Of a DNA stretch of 35,604 bases, positions 16,860-24,963 are shown one piece after another. Origin of the DNA: Mycobacterium asiaticum DSM 44297 (GTDB lineage Bacteria; Actinomycetota; Actinomycetes; Mycobacteriales; Mycobacteriaceae). Every line of letters begins with the position of its first letter. The first letter of the stretch is position 1. The DNA lies in NCBI RefSeq assembly GCF_000613245.1, contig NZ_HG964936.1:97734-133337 (forward strand), given 5' to 3'. The translations under genes and the position numbers were made by a program. The notes under the pieces are model-generated. The model searched no databases. It was not told the DNA's origin and was given only the letters and a program-made list of their open reading frames with translations.

Positions 16860-19800
16860 GTGGCCGCAACATCCGCCGTGTGCCCTACCTGCGGCTCCGA
16901 GCCGCGCGCGGGTGCCCGATTCTGTGATGCGTGCGGCTCGCCGCTGACGGTTGTCGTCAAACCGGCCGAGTACAAGCAGGTGACCGTCCTGTTCGCCGAC
17001 GTGGTGCGATCCATGGACATCGCGGCGGCACTGGGTGCCGAGCGGCTGCGCGAGGTGATGACCGAGTTGGTGGACCGTTCGTCAGCCGTGGTGCAGCGCT
17101 ATGCGGGCACCGTGGACAAATTCACCGGGGACGGCATCATGGCGCTGTTCGGCGCCCCGGTAGCTCTGGAGGACCACGCGTTCCGGGCCTGCCTGGCGGC
17201 CATGGACATTCAGCAGGTGGTGCGCGGCTTGGCCGCCGAAGTTCGCGAACGCGACGGCATCGACCTGCGGCTGCGGATCGGCCTGAACTCCGGGCAGGTG
17301 ATCACCGGCGAAGTGGGTGCCACGCACCTGGGCTACACGGCGGTCGGCGCCCACGTGGGCATGGCCCAGCGGATGGAATCGGCGGCGCCACCAGGCGGGG
17401 TGATGCTCACCGAGTCCACCGCGCGGTTGGTCGAGGACCGGGTGGTGCTCGCCGACCGGGAGATCGTGCACATCAAGGGTGTCGCCACCGGCGTGCCGGC
17501 GCGCCAGTTGCTGGCCGCCGACCTCGAGTACCGGCGCAAGGTCCGATACGAATCCCGCTTGGTCGGACGCGAAACCGAGAAGAACACCGTCGCCGATCTG
17601 TTGGACCTGGCGCTGGGCGGCCAAGGCGCGATCATCACGGTGACGGGGCGGCCGGGCGTCGGCAAGACCAGATTGATCCGCGAATCGGTTGTGACGGCGG
17701 CCGGCCGGGGGTTCGAGGTGTTTACCACGCACTGCCAATCTCACACCAAGGACATTCCGTTCCACGCCATCTCGCGGTTGTTGCGGGCGGTGTTCAGCGT
17801 GCGCGACCTTGGCGCGGAAGCGGCCCGCGCGCGCGTCCACGGAAAGATCCCTGAGGCCAGCGACGAAGATCGGGTGTTGCTCGACGACCTGCTCGGTATC
17901 CGCGAGGACGGCATGCCGTTGCCCGACATCAGCCCGGACGCCCAGCGCCGCCGGCTGGTCGAGTTGCTCAAGACGATGGCGGCGCGACGGGTGGAGCCGG
18001 TCGCCTACGTCGTGGAGGACGCGCACTGGATCGACAGCGTCAGCGAATCGATGCTTGCAGAATTCGCGGTGATGGTGCCCAGGATGCGCGCGGTGCTGCT
18101 CGTCGTCTACCGGCCGGAGTACTCGGGCGCCCTGTCCAAGCTCCGCGGCTCCTGCCCGTTGGTGATTGCGCCGCTGGATGATTCGCAGAGCGCCGCGCTG
18201 ATCAGGGGTCTGTTGGGAGACGACCCTTCGGTCCGACGGTTGTCCGACGTCATCGCCGACCGGGCGGCGGGCATCCCGTTCGCCGCCGAAGAGATCGTTC
18301 GGGACCTGGCCGAGCGGGGCGAGCTGGAGGGCGCCCCGGGCGCCTACGTGTGCCGTCGTGAGGTCAGCGACATCCACGTCCCCGCCAGTTTGCAAGCGAT
18401 CATCGGCGCCCGCATCGACCGGCTTCCGGTGACGGCGAAACGGACCCTGAACGCCGCGGCGGTAATCGGTGCGCAGTTCGACTCCGAGCTGCTGCAGAAC
18501 CTGCTGGATTCGATCGACATGGCACCCCTGATCGAGGCCTATCTCGTGGAACAGATCGGATACACGCCGCGAGCGACCTATGCCTTCAGCCACCCCTTGA
18601 TTCACGCGGTGGCATACGAGTCGCAATTGAAATCCGGGCGCTCCGAGCTGCACCGGCGCGTCGCGGCGGTGATGCAGCGGACCCGCGGCGGATTCACTGG
18701 GCAGGAGGCCGCCATCGTTGCCGTCCAGTACGCCGCGGCCGGCGACCTACAGGACGCGTACGACTGGCACATGCAGGCGGCGACCTGGTACGGGGCCCGC
18801 GACATCCGGGCCGCCCGAGAGAGTTGGCAACAGGCGGTCACCGTCGCGGATGAGCTTTCCGGTGCCGAGCCGGACGTGCTGGCCATGCGGATCGCACCGC
18901 GAGCATTGCTGTGCGGCAGCGCTTTTCAGGTCGGCGGTACCCCATCGGAGACCGGCTTCGCGGAATTGCGCGAGCTCACCACCGCTGCCGGTGACAAGCG
19001 ATCACTGGCCCTGGGTATGGCCGGCCACCTCACCACGCTGGTGTTCAACTCACACCATCTCGAGGCCGCCGACATGGCCTCGGAGTTCGCCACGCTGGTC
19101 GAGTCAATCGGTGATCCGGCGATGACGGTCGGGTTGTTTTACGCTGCGGCACAAGCCAAGTGGGAAGCCGGTCACGCGAAGGAGGCCCTGGCTTTGGCCC
19201 AGCGGGTCATCGACCTCGCCGACGGCGACCCCACCATGGGCGACTTCATCATCGGTTCCCCGCTGGCCTGGGCACTCACGGTGCGCGGAGCCGCTGGAAT
19301 GTTCCTCGGTCGCGCGGGCTGGCGCAACGACCTCGAGGAGGGCATCTCGCTGGCCAAGAATGTCGACAAGGCGGCCAAACCATTTGTGCAGCTTTACAAA
19401 TACCAGGCCGGTCTGCAGAACGGCGCCGTGCTGCTCAGTTCGCACGACGTGGCCCACACCGAGGCGGCGCTGGAAATCGCACAGAGCTCCGGCAACAACG
19501 TCGCACTCACCTATGCGCTGCTGAACCGGGCAATGACGTTGCTGCACACCGACTCCGGCCCCGATGGGCTGAACTGTCTCAATGAGGCGCGACAGATGCT
19601 GGTGGACCAGCAGCTGACCACGACGCTGCGGCGGACATCGGACATCGAAATGGCGCGCCAGCGCGTCGGATCGGGCGACCTGGACGGCGCGATCGCCCTG
19701 GCCACCTCGGTTCTGAACGAGCAGTTCGACTGCGGCGAAATGATCTTCCGGGGACCCGCGACGACGGTACTGGTCGAGGCTCTGCTGGCACGCGGCGACG

Positions 19801-20024
19801 ATGCCGACCTCGAGGCCGCGCAGCGTGCCGTCGACCGACTCGCGGATGTGCCGACCGACCCGGGGTTCGTGCCGCACGAACTTGCGGTGCTGCGCCTGGC
19901 GGCACTGCTGGCCCGGGCCCGCGGCGACGAGGCCGGCTACCGGGAGTCGGTGCGGCGGTTCGGCGTCCGGGCGCGCCGGTCCGGCTTCGAGGGCTATGCG
20001 GCGCAGGCCGAAGCGATGGCCTGA
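16860..20024 (+). CDS. Zinc-ribbon, class III nucleotide cyclase-like, AAA/STAND ATPase and TPR-type regulator
   Basis: This is a 1054-residue protein in four parts. Residues 8-25 form a zinc ribbon (C8xxC11, C22xxC25). Residues about 38-200 are a class III cyclase domain with both metal aspartates, D47 (LFADVV) and D91 (FTGDGI), and K87, the adenine-selecting Lys; but the transition-state Asn is replaced by Gly167 (AVGAHVGMAQRM), with Arg171 kept. Residues about 230-500 are an AAA/STAND ATPase with Walker A GRPGVGKT (K269) and Walker B VVEDAH (D387). The rest is helical, TPR-like. Such proteins sense a signal through the repeats and switch by ATP. It has no counterpart between Rv0313 and Rv0314c in M. 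tuberculosis, as I recall, so it is an insertion here. Cyclase activity is doubtful. Confidence 0.85.
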   Translation: MAATSAVCPTCGSEPRAGARFCDACGSPLTVVVKPAEYKQVTVLFADVVRSMDIAAALGAERLREVMTELVDRSSAVVQRYAGTVDKFTGDGIMALFGAPVALEDHAFRACLAAMDIQQVVRGLAAEVRERDGIDLRLRIGLNSGQVITGEVGATHLGYTAVGAHVGMAQRMESAAPPGGVMLTESTARLVEDRVVLADREIVHIKGVATGVPARQLLAADLEYRRKVRYESRLVGRETEKNTVADLLDLALGGQGAIITVTGRPGVGKTRLIRESVVTAAGRGFEVFTTHCQSHTKDIPFHAISRLLRAVFSVRDLGAEAARARVHGKIPEASDEDRVLLDDLLGIREDGMPLPDISPDAQRRRLVELLKTMAARRVEPVAYVVEDAHWIDSVSESMLAEFAVMVPRMRAVLLVVYRPEYSGALSKLRGSCPLVIAPLDDSQSAALIRGLLGDDPSVRRLSDVIADRAAGIPFAAEEIVRDLAERGELEGAPGAYVCRREVSDIHVPASLQAIIGARIDRLPVTAKRTLNAAAVIGAQFDSELLQNLLDSIDMAPLIEAYLVEQIGYTPRATYAFSHPLIHAVAYESQLKSGRSELHRRVAAVMQRTRGGFTGQEAAIVAVQYAAAGDLQDAYDWHMQAATWYGARDIRAARESWQQAVTVADELSGAEPDVLAMRIAPRALLCGSAFQVGGTPSETGFAELRELTTAAGDKRSLALGMAGHLTTLVFNSHHLEAADMASEFATLVESIGDPAMTVGLFYAAAQAKWEAGHAKEALALAQRVIDLADGDPTMGDFIIGSPLAWALTVRGAAGMFLGRAGWRNDLEEGISLAKNVDKAAKPFVQLYKYQAGLQNGAVLLSSHDVAHTEAALEIAQSSGNNVALTYALLNRAMTLLHTDSGPDGLNCLNEARQMLVDQQLTTTLRRTSDIEMARQRVGSGDLDGAIALATSVLNEQFDCGEMIFRGPATTVLVEALLARGDDADLEAAQRAVDRLADVPTDPGFVPHELAVLRLAALLARARGDEAGYRESVRRFGVRARRSGFEGYAAQAEAMA

Positions 20025-20030
20025 GCCGTC

Positions 20031-20063
20031 TTAGCCCTTAGCCCTAGCCCTTAGCCCTAGCCC
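20031..20063. repeat. Imperfect 6/7-bp tandem repeat (TTAGCCC/TAGCCC)
   Basis: Five units follow one another: TTAGCCC, TTAGCCC, TAGCCC, TTAGCCC, TAGCCC. They fill the gap between the convergent cyclase gene (stop 20022-20024) and the DUF3060 gene, and supply the latter's TAG stop (20057-20059) and a TAA two codons on. Such short tracts can vary in copy number by slippage. Confidence 0.75.
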
Positions 20064-20791
20064 TGTTCGACGACGTTGCCGTTGCCGAGCTTCGAGATCT
20101 TCGGTGAGCCCGTGTGGTAGGTGATCTTGTTGTTCAGGCCGCTGGCCTCGATCTCGTCGGCCGAATCGACGGTGATGACGTTCTGCAGCCCCGACACGGT
20201 GACGTTCGAGCAGTGGCCGGTGAGGACCACCGTGTTGGAGATCCCGCTGATCGTGACGCTGATCCCGCCGTCGCAGGGCAGCGTTCTGCTTTCGTTGATG
20301 CCGGAAACGATCACCGGCTGGGCCGCGGGCGCGGTGGCCGACGGAGACGGCGACGAACTGGGCACATGAGTCTTGACGGTGGACGGTGCGTGGCCGCTCG
20401 GAGTTGGCAACGCCGACGTGGTTTCGGTGGGTGACTCGACCACCAGGTCGCCATGGGAAAACTGTCGGGCCGCGTAAGCAGCGATGCCGCCGACCAGCAG
20501 CAGCACGCCGAGTATGCCGACGCCAGCCAGAATCCAGAACCAGCGCATACCCGAAGATGACCGGGGTGTGGCCCCGGGGTAGGGGCTCTCGTAACCGTAG
20601 GACGGCGGCGCCAGATTCGGCGACAGAGGTGGTGGCGTCATGCCCGAACCCGCCGGCGGCGGCACCGGGCCGGGTGGGGGCGGCGGGTAGTTGTAACTGG
20701 CGCCCTGGCCCAATTCGCTTGCCTGCGCCTGGCTTGACAGCGGCTGCTCCAGCTCCCGAATGCGGGCTTCCGGGTCGTCGTCAGGGTTCAT
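20057..20791 (-). CDS. DUF3060 single-pass membrane protein (Rv0314c-like)
   Basis: This 244-residue protein starts MNPDDDPEARIRELEQPL, has a Pro-rich cytosolic part, one membrane helix at about 84-107 (WFWILAGVGILGVLLLVGGI), a Ser/Thr/Pro linker and a DUF3060 domain (about 165-240). The domain has repeated short strands such as SGISNTVVLTGHCSNVTVSG, suggesting a small beta-helix outside the membrane. The ATG at 20791 has GGGAG about 8 bases upstream and gives the conserved start; another ATG six codons upstream (20809) is possible. Its stop codon lies in a tandem repeat. Function unknown. Confidence 0.85.
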   Translation of the reverse strand: MNPDDDPEARIRELEQPLSSQAQASELGQGASYNYPPPPPGPVPPPAGSGMTPPPLSPNLAPPSYGYESPYPGATPRSSSGMRWFWILAGVGILGVLLLVGGIAAYAARQFSHGDLVVESPTETTSALPTPSGHAPSTVKTHVPSSSPSPSATAPAAQPVIVSGINESRTLPCDGGISVTISGISNTVVLTGHCSNVTVSGLQNVITVDSADEIEASGLNNKITYHTGSPKISKLGNGNVVEQG

Positions 20792-20837
20792 GGTGGAATG
20801 CTCCCACATGGGTGAGCCGGGCGAATAGGCTCTGCTC

Positions 20838-21850
20838 GTGCCTGAGTTGCCGAATCGCCAGATCCTGTTGCGCCGCCGTCCCTCCGGGCTCGTGCAGCCC
20901 GACGACACCGAGCTGGTCATCCGGCCGGCACCCGAGCCCGCCGACGGGGAGGCGTTGTTGCGCACCACCTACGTGGGCCTCGATGCCGCCGTTCGGACCT
21001 GGCTGGACGACCAGCCAAGTTACCTGCCCCCGGTGCAGTTGGGTGAGGTCATCCGGGCCGCCGGGATCGGTCAGGTGGTCGAATCACGCTGCGACGCCTA
21101 CGCGGTCGGTGACATCGTCACCACGCTGACCGGCTTTCAGGAGTACGTGATCATCCGCGACGATATTTTCAGCACGCCCATCCCGGGCGAGACCGACCAG
21201 TTGGCGATCATGTCGGTGTATGGGCCGACCGGCGCCACCGCATATTTCGGGATGACCGACATCGGCCGGCCCAAGCCGGGTGAGACGGTGGTGGTCTCGG
21301 CGGCGGCGGGCGCCACCGGGTCAGTGGCCGGCCAGATCGCCAAGGTCGCCGCGCCCGGGTGGTCGGAATCGCCGGCGGCCCGGAGAAATGCCGGGCGGTG
21401 GTCGAAGATTTCGGCTTCGATGCGTGTATCGACTACAAGAACGAAGACGTGGCAGCCGGTCTCAAGCAGCACTGCCCCAAACGCGTCGACGTCTATTTCG
21501 ACAATGTCGGCGGGCCGATCCTCGACGCCGTCCTGGGCAGGCTGGCCCCGAAAGCGCGGGTCGTACTGTGCGGCGTCATCTCCAGCTACCTCACCGGCGA
21601 GCACCCCGGCCCGTCGAACTACGTCAACCTGCTGTCCAAAACCGCAAGCATGCAAGGATTCAACGCGCTCGACCAGTGGGGCCGGTTCGACGAGGCGTTC
21701 GCCAACCTGCGCCAGTGGGAAGCCGAAGGTCGGCTGCGGCATCGGCAGACCATCTACGACGGGATCGAGTCGTGTGTCGATGCCCTCAACGGCTTGTTCA
21801 CCGGCGCCAACATCGGCAAGACCTTGGTGAAGGTCAGCGAGTCCAGCTGA
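20838..21850 (+). pseudogene. Medium-chain NADP-dependent oxidoreductase (zinc-free MDR), frame broken near 21354
   Basis: The first part (from GTG 20838, (V)PELPNRQILLRRRPSG) has the MDR N-terminal fold and the start of the Rossmann domain (VVVSAAAGATGSVAGQIAK). The second part, in another frame from about 21357 to TGA 21850, continues VVGIAGGPEKCRAVVEDFG and VDVYFDNVGGPILDAV and ends GKTLVKVSESS. One missing base at about 21351-21357 would rejoin them to give about 337 residues, the usual length for NADP-dependent curcumin-reductase-like or 2-alkenal-reductase-like enzymes. This family reduces or oxidises small carbonyl compounds without zinc. It opens the accessory island. Either a real pseudogene or a sequencing error. 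Confidence 0.8.
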
Positions 21851-21872
21851 AACCGTTGCGCTGCAACGCAGC

Positions 21873-23282
21873 TCAGGGCGCCACCGCGATGGACTTGGCG
21901 TCCAGGTAGCCGTCGATCCCTTCGGGGCCCAGCTCGCGACCGTAGCCGCTGGCCTTGACACCGCCGAACGGCGCGAACGGGTCCATGGTGTAGCCCTGGT
22001 TGATTCCGAGCGTGCCGGTGCGCACCCGCGCCGCGATCCGCAGTGCCCGGTCGGTGTCGGCGGACCACACGGACCCGGCCAGGCCGTAGTCGTTGTCGTT
22101 GGCGATGGCCACCGCCTCGTCCTCGTCCCGGTAGGGGATGACGGTGAGCACGGGGCCGAAGATCTCCTCACGCGCGATCGTCATGTTGTTGTCGGCGTCG
22201 GCGAACAGGGTGGGCCGGACGTACCAGCCCCGGTCGAGCCCGTCGGGCAGCTCGGTGCCGCCGAGCACCCGCCGCGCGCCGTCGCGCTCGCCGATCCGGA
22301 TGTAGTCCAGGACGCGCTGCTGCTGGCGGTGCGAGACCAGCGGACCCATCTGGGTTTCGGGATCGGTCGGGTCACCCACCCGGATGGCACTCATCTCGGC
22401 GGCCAGCGCGTCGGTGTACTCATCGTGACGGCCTTGGGGCACCAGCAGGCGGGTCAGGGCGTTGCAGATCTGTCCGCTGTTGGACAGGCTGGCCGAGCGT
22501 ACGCCTGCGGCGACCTTCTCCGGTTCGGTGTCGTCCAGGATGATCGCGGCCGATTTCCCGCCGAGTTCCAAACCGACCCGGGTGAGGTTGGCGGCGCACG
22601 CCGCGGCGACGGCCCGGCCCGCGGCGCTGGATCCGGTGAAGGAGACCTTGTCCACGCCCGGATGTCCGACCAGCAGTTCACCGACGGAGCGGTCTCCGGG
22701 CAGCACACTGACCACCCCGGGGGGGATATCGACCTGCTCCAGCAGGTCCGCCAACAGCAGCGCGTCCAACGGGGATTCGGGTGCGGGCTTGATCAGCACG
22801 GCGCACCCGGCGAGGAGCGCGGGAATCAGCTTGGTGGCGGTGAGGAACTGCGGCATGTTCCACGGCACGATCGCGGCGACCACGCCGACCGGCTCCTTGC
22901 GGATGTGCACGTCCGTCCCGAAGAAGCCGGGCCGGGTCTCCTGCCACGGGTGACGTTCGGCCAGATCGCAGAAGGCGCGGATCATCATCGCGGGCAGACC
23001 CACTTGGGCCCGCTTGGCGAAGGTGATCGGCGCGCCGATTTCGGTGGTGATGGTGTCGGCCATCTGCCGGCGGTGCTGGTCGTAAACGTCGGCCAGGCGG
23101 CGGACCGCCGCGATGCGCTCGGCGGGTTCGGTCCGTCCCCAGGGCCCGGAATCCAGTGCGGCGCGCGCGGCATCGACGGCCGCGTCCACATCGGCCGGGC
23201 CGGCGGCCGCGACTTCGGCGACCGCTTGCTCGGTGTGCGGCGAAACGACCTCGAAAAGCTCTCCCGTCAGGCGCTGCGCCAT
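21873..23282 (-). CDS. NAD(P)-dependent aldehyde dehydrogenase
   Basis: This 469-residue protein is a complete aldehyde dehydrogenase. The active-site Cys is C273 (NSGQICNALTR), the general base is E239 (GLELGGKSA), the cofactor-binding region is IVPWNMPQF with KPAPESPLDA, and the C-terminal part contains EEIFGPVLTV and PFGGVKASGYGRE. It oxidises an aldehyde to the acid; the natural substrate cannot be told. The start (MAQRLTGELFEVVSPHTEQ) follows GGGAGG. It is transcribed away from Rieske-1, and the 20-bp shared operator lies 17 bases upstream of its start, so it is very likely part of the same regulon. Confidence 0.9.
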   Translation of the reverse strand: MAQRLTGELFEVVSPHTEQAVAEVAAAGPADVDAAVDAARAALDSGPWGRTEPAERIAAVRRLADVYDQHRRQMADTITTEIGAPITFAKRAQVGLPAMMIRAFCDLAERHPWQETRPGFFGTDVHIRKEPVGVVAAIVPWNMPQFLTATKLIPALLAGCAVLIKPAPESPLDALLLADLLEQVDIPPGVVSVLPGDRSVGELLVGHPGVDKVSFTGSSAAGRAVAAACAANLTRVGLELGGKSAAIILDDTEPEKVAAGVRSASLSNSGQICNALTRLLVPQGRHDEYTDALAAEMSAIRVGDPTDPETQMGPLVSHRQQQRVLDYIRIGERDGARRVLGGTELPDGLDRGWYVRPTLFADADNNMTIAREEIFGPVLTVIPYRDEDEAVAIANDNDYGLAGSVWSADTDRALRIAARVRTGTLGINQGYTMDPFAPFGGVKASGYGRELGPEGIDGYLDAKSIAVAP

Positions 23283-23298
23283 CCCGGCCTCCCATCGG

Positions 23299-23318
23299 CA
23301 ATCTCAACTACTTGTGAT
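23299..23318 (-). promoter_or_regulatory. Candidate MarR operator in the aldehyde dehydrogenase/Rieske-1 divergent promoter
   Basis: Read on the - strand the site is ATCACAAGTAGTTGAGATTG, 17/20 identical to the site before the ferredoxin gene (26707-26726). The core CAA-N4-TTG is a small hyphenated palindrome of the kind bound by MarR dimers. On the + strand TTGTGA (23312-23317) could be the Rieske-1 -35 box, with TATACC at 23333-23338 as a -10 box, so a bound protein would block transcription. Confidence 0.6.
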
Positions 23319-23365
23319 TAGGTTTTCGAGCATATACCGTCGGCTGCGACGGACTAGGAGCGAGT

Positions 23366-24637
23366 ATGGCGCGATTTCCCAAGCCGGCTGAGGGTAGCTG
23401 GACCCAGCACTACCCCGAACTGGGCACCGGGCCGGTGTCCTATGAAGACTCGATCAACCCCGAGATCTATCACCTCGAGCGCGAAGCCATCTTCAAGCGG
23501 GCCTGGCTCAACGTGGCACGGATCGAACAGTTACCCCGCAAGGGCAGTTACCTGACCCGCGAGCTCAAGGTGGTCAACACCTCGATCATTTTGGTGCGCA
23601 ACGGATCCGGGGAGATCAAGGCGTTCCACAATGTCTGCCGGCATCGCGGCAACAAGCTGGTGTGGAACGACATGCCGCTCGAAGAAACCAGCGGAGTGTG
23701 CCGGCAGTTCACCTGCAAGTACCACGCGTGGCGTTACGACCTGGACGGCAACCTGACTTTCGTGCAGCAGGAGGAAGAGTTCTTCGATCTCGACAAGAGC
23801 CGCTACGGGCTGGTGCCGGTGCACTGCGCGGTGTGGGAAGGCTTCGTTTTCGTCAATTTCGCCAAGCAGCCCGAACAGTCGCTGCGGGAATTCCTGGGGC
23901 CGCTGGTCACCGACCTGGAGGGCTATCCGTTTGACAGGATGACCTCGCGCTGGCACTACCGCTCCGAGGTGAAGGCGAACTGGAAGCTCTACATGGACGC
24001 GTTCCAGGAGTTTTATCACGCGCCTGTGTTGCATGCGAACCAGTCGCCGACCGCGTATTCGAAGGCGGCGGCCGAGGCCGGATTCGAGGCGCCGCATTAT
24101 CGCCTGGAAGGGCCGCACCGACTGGTCAGCACCTCGGGTGTGCGGGCCTGGGAGATGTCGGCCGAGATGCGCAAGCCGATCGAGGACATCTGTCAGAGCG
24201 GCCTGTTCGGGCCCTGGGACAAACCGGATCTGGGACCGATGCCCAAGGGGCTCAACCCGGCGAAATGCGATCCGTGGGGCCTGGATTCGTTCCAGCTGTT
24301 CCCCAATTTCGTCCTGCTGTTCTGGGGACAGGGCTGGTATCTGACCTACCACTACTGGCCGACGTCGTATAACACCCACCTATTCGAAGGCACGCTGTAG
24401 GCTTGCCCGCAGCCGCGCACTCCGCGGGAACGGGTGGCCCAAGAGTTGGCGGCCGTGTCGTTCAAGGAATACGGGCTGCAGGACGCCAACACCCTGGAAG
24501 CCACCCAGTCGATGATCGAATCCCAGGTGCTGGACGAATTCCTGCTCTGCGACCAGGAGATCCTGATCCGTCACCTGCACAAGGAGACCGCGGCTTGGAT
24601 CGAGGACTACCGGCAGCGCACCGGGGCGGGAGTGTGA
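23366..24637 (+). pseudogene. Rieske non-heme iron oxygenase, alpha subunit (copy 1), interrupted by TAG at 24398
   Basis: The protein starts MARFPKPAEGSWTQHYPELG (ATG after AGGAG) and should be about 422 residues. The Rieske [2Fe-2S] ligands are C91-x-H93 and C117-x2-H120, with 23 residues between the pairs, longer than the usual 15-17. The mononuclear iron ligands are H218 and H223 (DAFQEFYHAPVLH), and the bridging position, normally Asp, is E215. A TAG at codon 345 cuts the frame; the same frame goes on to 24637, and this part holds the likely third iron ligand Asp (CDQEILIRHLHK). Alignment with copy 2 suggests about three extra bases around 24395-24410. It may be a real nonsense change or a sequence error. 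Its partner gene follows as TGATG. Confidence 0.82.
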
Positions 24638-24963
24638 TGACTGTGCTGCCAACCGAATTCGCTGACCTCGAACCCTTCTCGGACTGGTGCCTGCCGACCG
24701 AGCCGGCGCGTTACGCCAAACGCCTGTCGAGTTCGATGGCCGAGATGAAGGCGTTCTACGACGCGATCACTCCCCGCGCCGAGGAAGCGCTCGCTTACTG
24801 CGACAAGTTCGCGCTGGACGAGTTGCCCGAGGATGTCCTGAACCTTATGCATCTGCTGTATTCGATGATCATGGTTTCGTTTCCGATGGAGTGCTGGAAG
24901 CAGCCCCGGGTGCCCGACTCGGGCGCGGCCACCCTGGACTGTGTGTCCGAGCCGGTTCCGTGA
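24637..24963 (+). CDS. Small helical protein of unknown function paired with Rieske oxygenase (copy 1)
   Basis: This 108-residue protein has no motif I can name. It overlaps the Rieske-1 stop (TGATG) and shares its whole length with the gene after Rieske-2. Fixed blocks in both are W-C-L-x-T-E (17-22 here), F-Y-D-A (40-43), P-R-x-E-E-A, Y-C-D-K-F-A-L-D (54-61), L-P-x-D-x-L-N-L (63-70), H-L-x-Y-S-x-I-M-V and the ending EPVP. It is mostly helical, with a hydrophobic helix at about 67-82, no signal peptide and two conserved Cys (C18, C55). It is too short and of the wrong pattern for a Rieske beta subunit (an NTF2 fold of about 160-190 residues). A dedicated accessory subunit is the likely role. 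Confidence 0.8.
   Translation: MTVLPTEFADLEPFSDWCLPTEPARYAKRLSSSMAEMKAFYDAITPRAEEALAYCDKFALDELPEDVLNLMHLLYSMIMVSFPMECWKQPRVPDSGAATLDCVSEPVP

Noticed and set aside
14954..18653. Long antisense frames (14954-16306 and 17082-18653)
   Set aside because: Both lie opposite clear coding genes and have the low-complexity composition of shadow frames in GC-rich DNA.
20031..20063. TTAGCCC/TAGCCC tract as a telomere-like end or a CRISPR-type array
   Set aside because: The units are only 6-7 bp, adjoin without spacers, and the DNA on both sides is ordinary mycobacterial chromosome.
24637..24963. Reading the small paired protein as a Rieske dioxygenase beta subunit
   Set aside because: Beta subunits are NTF2/SnoaL folds of about 160-190 residues; this protein is 108 residues, helical and lacks that pattern.
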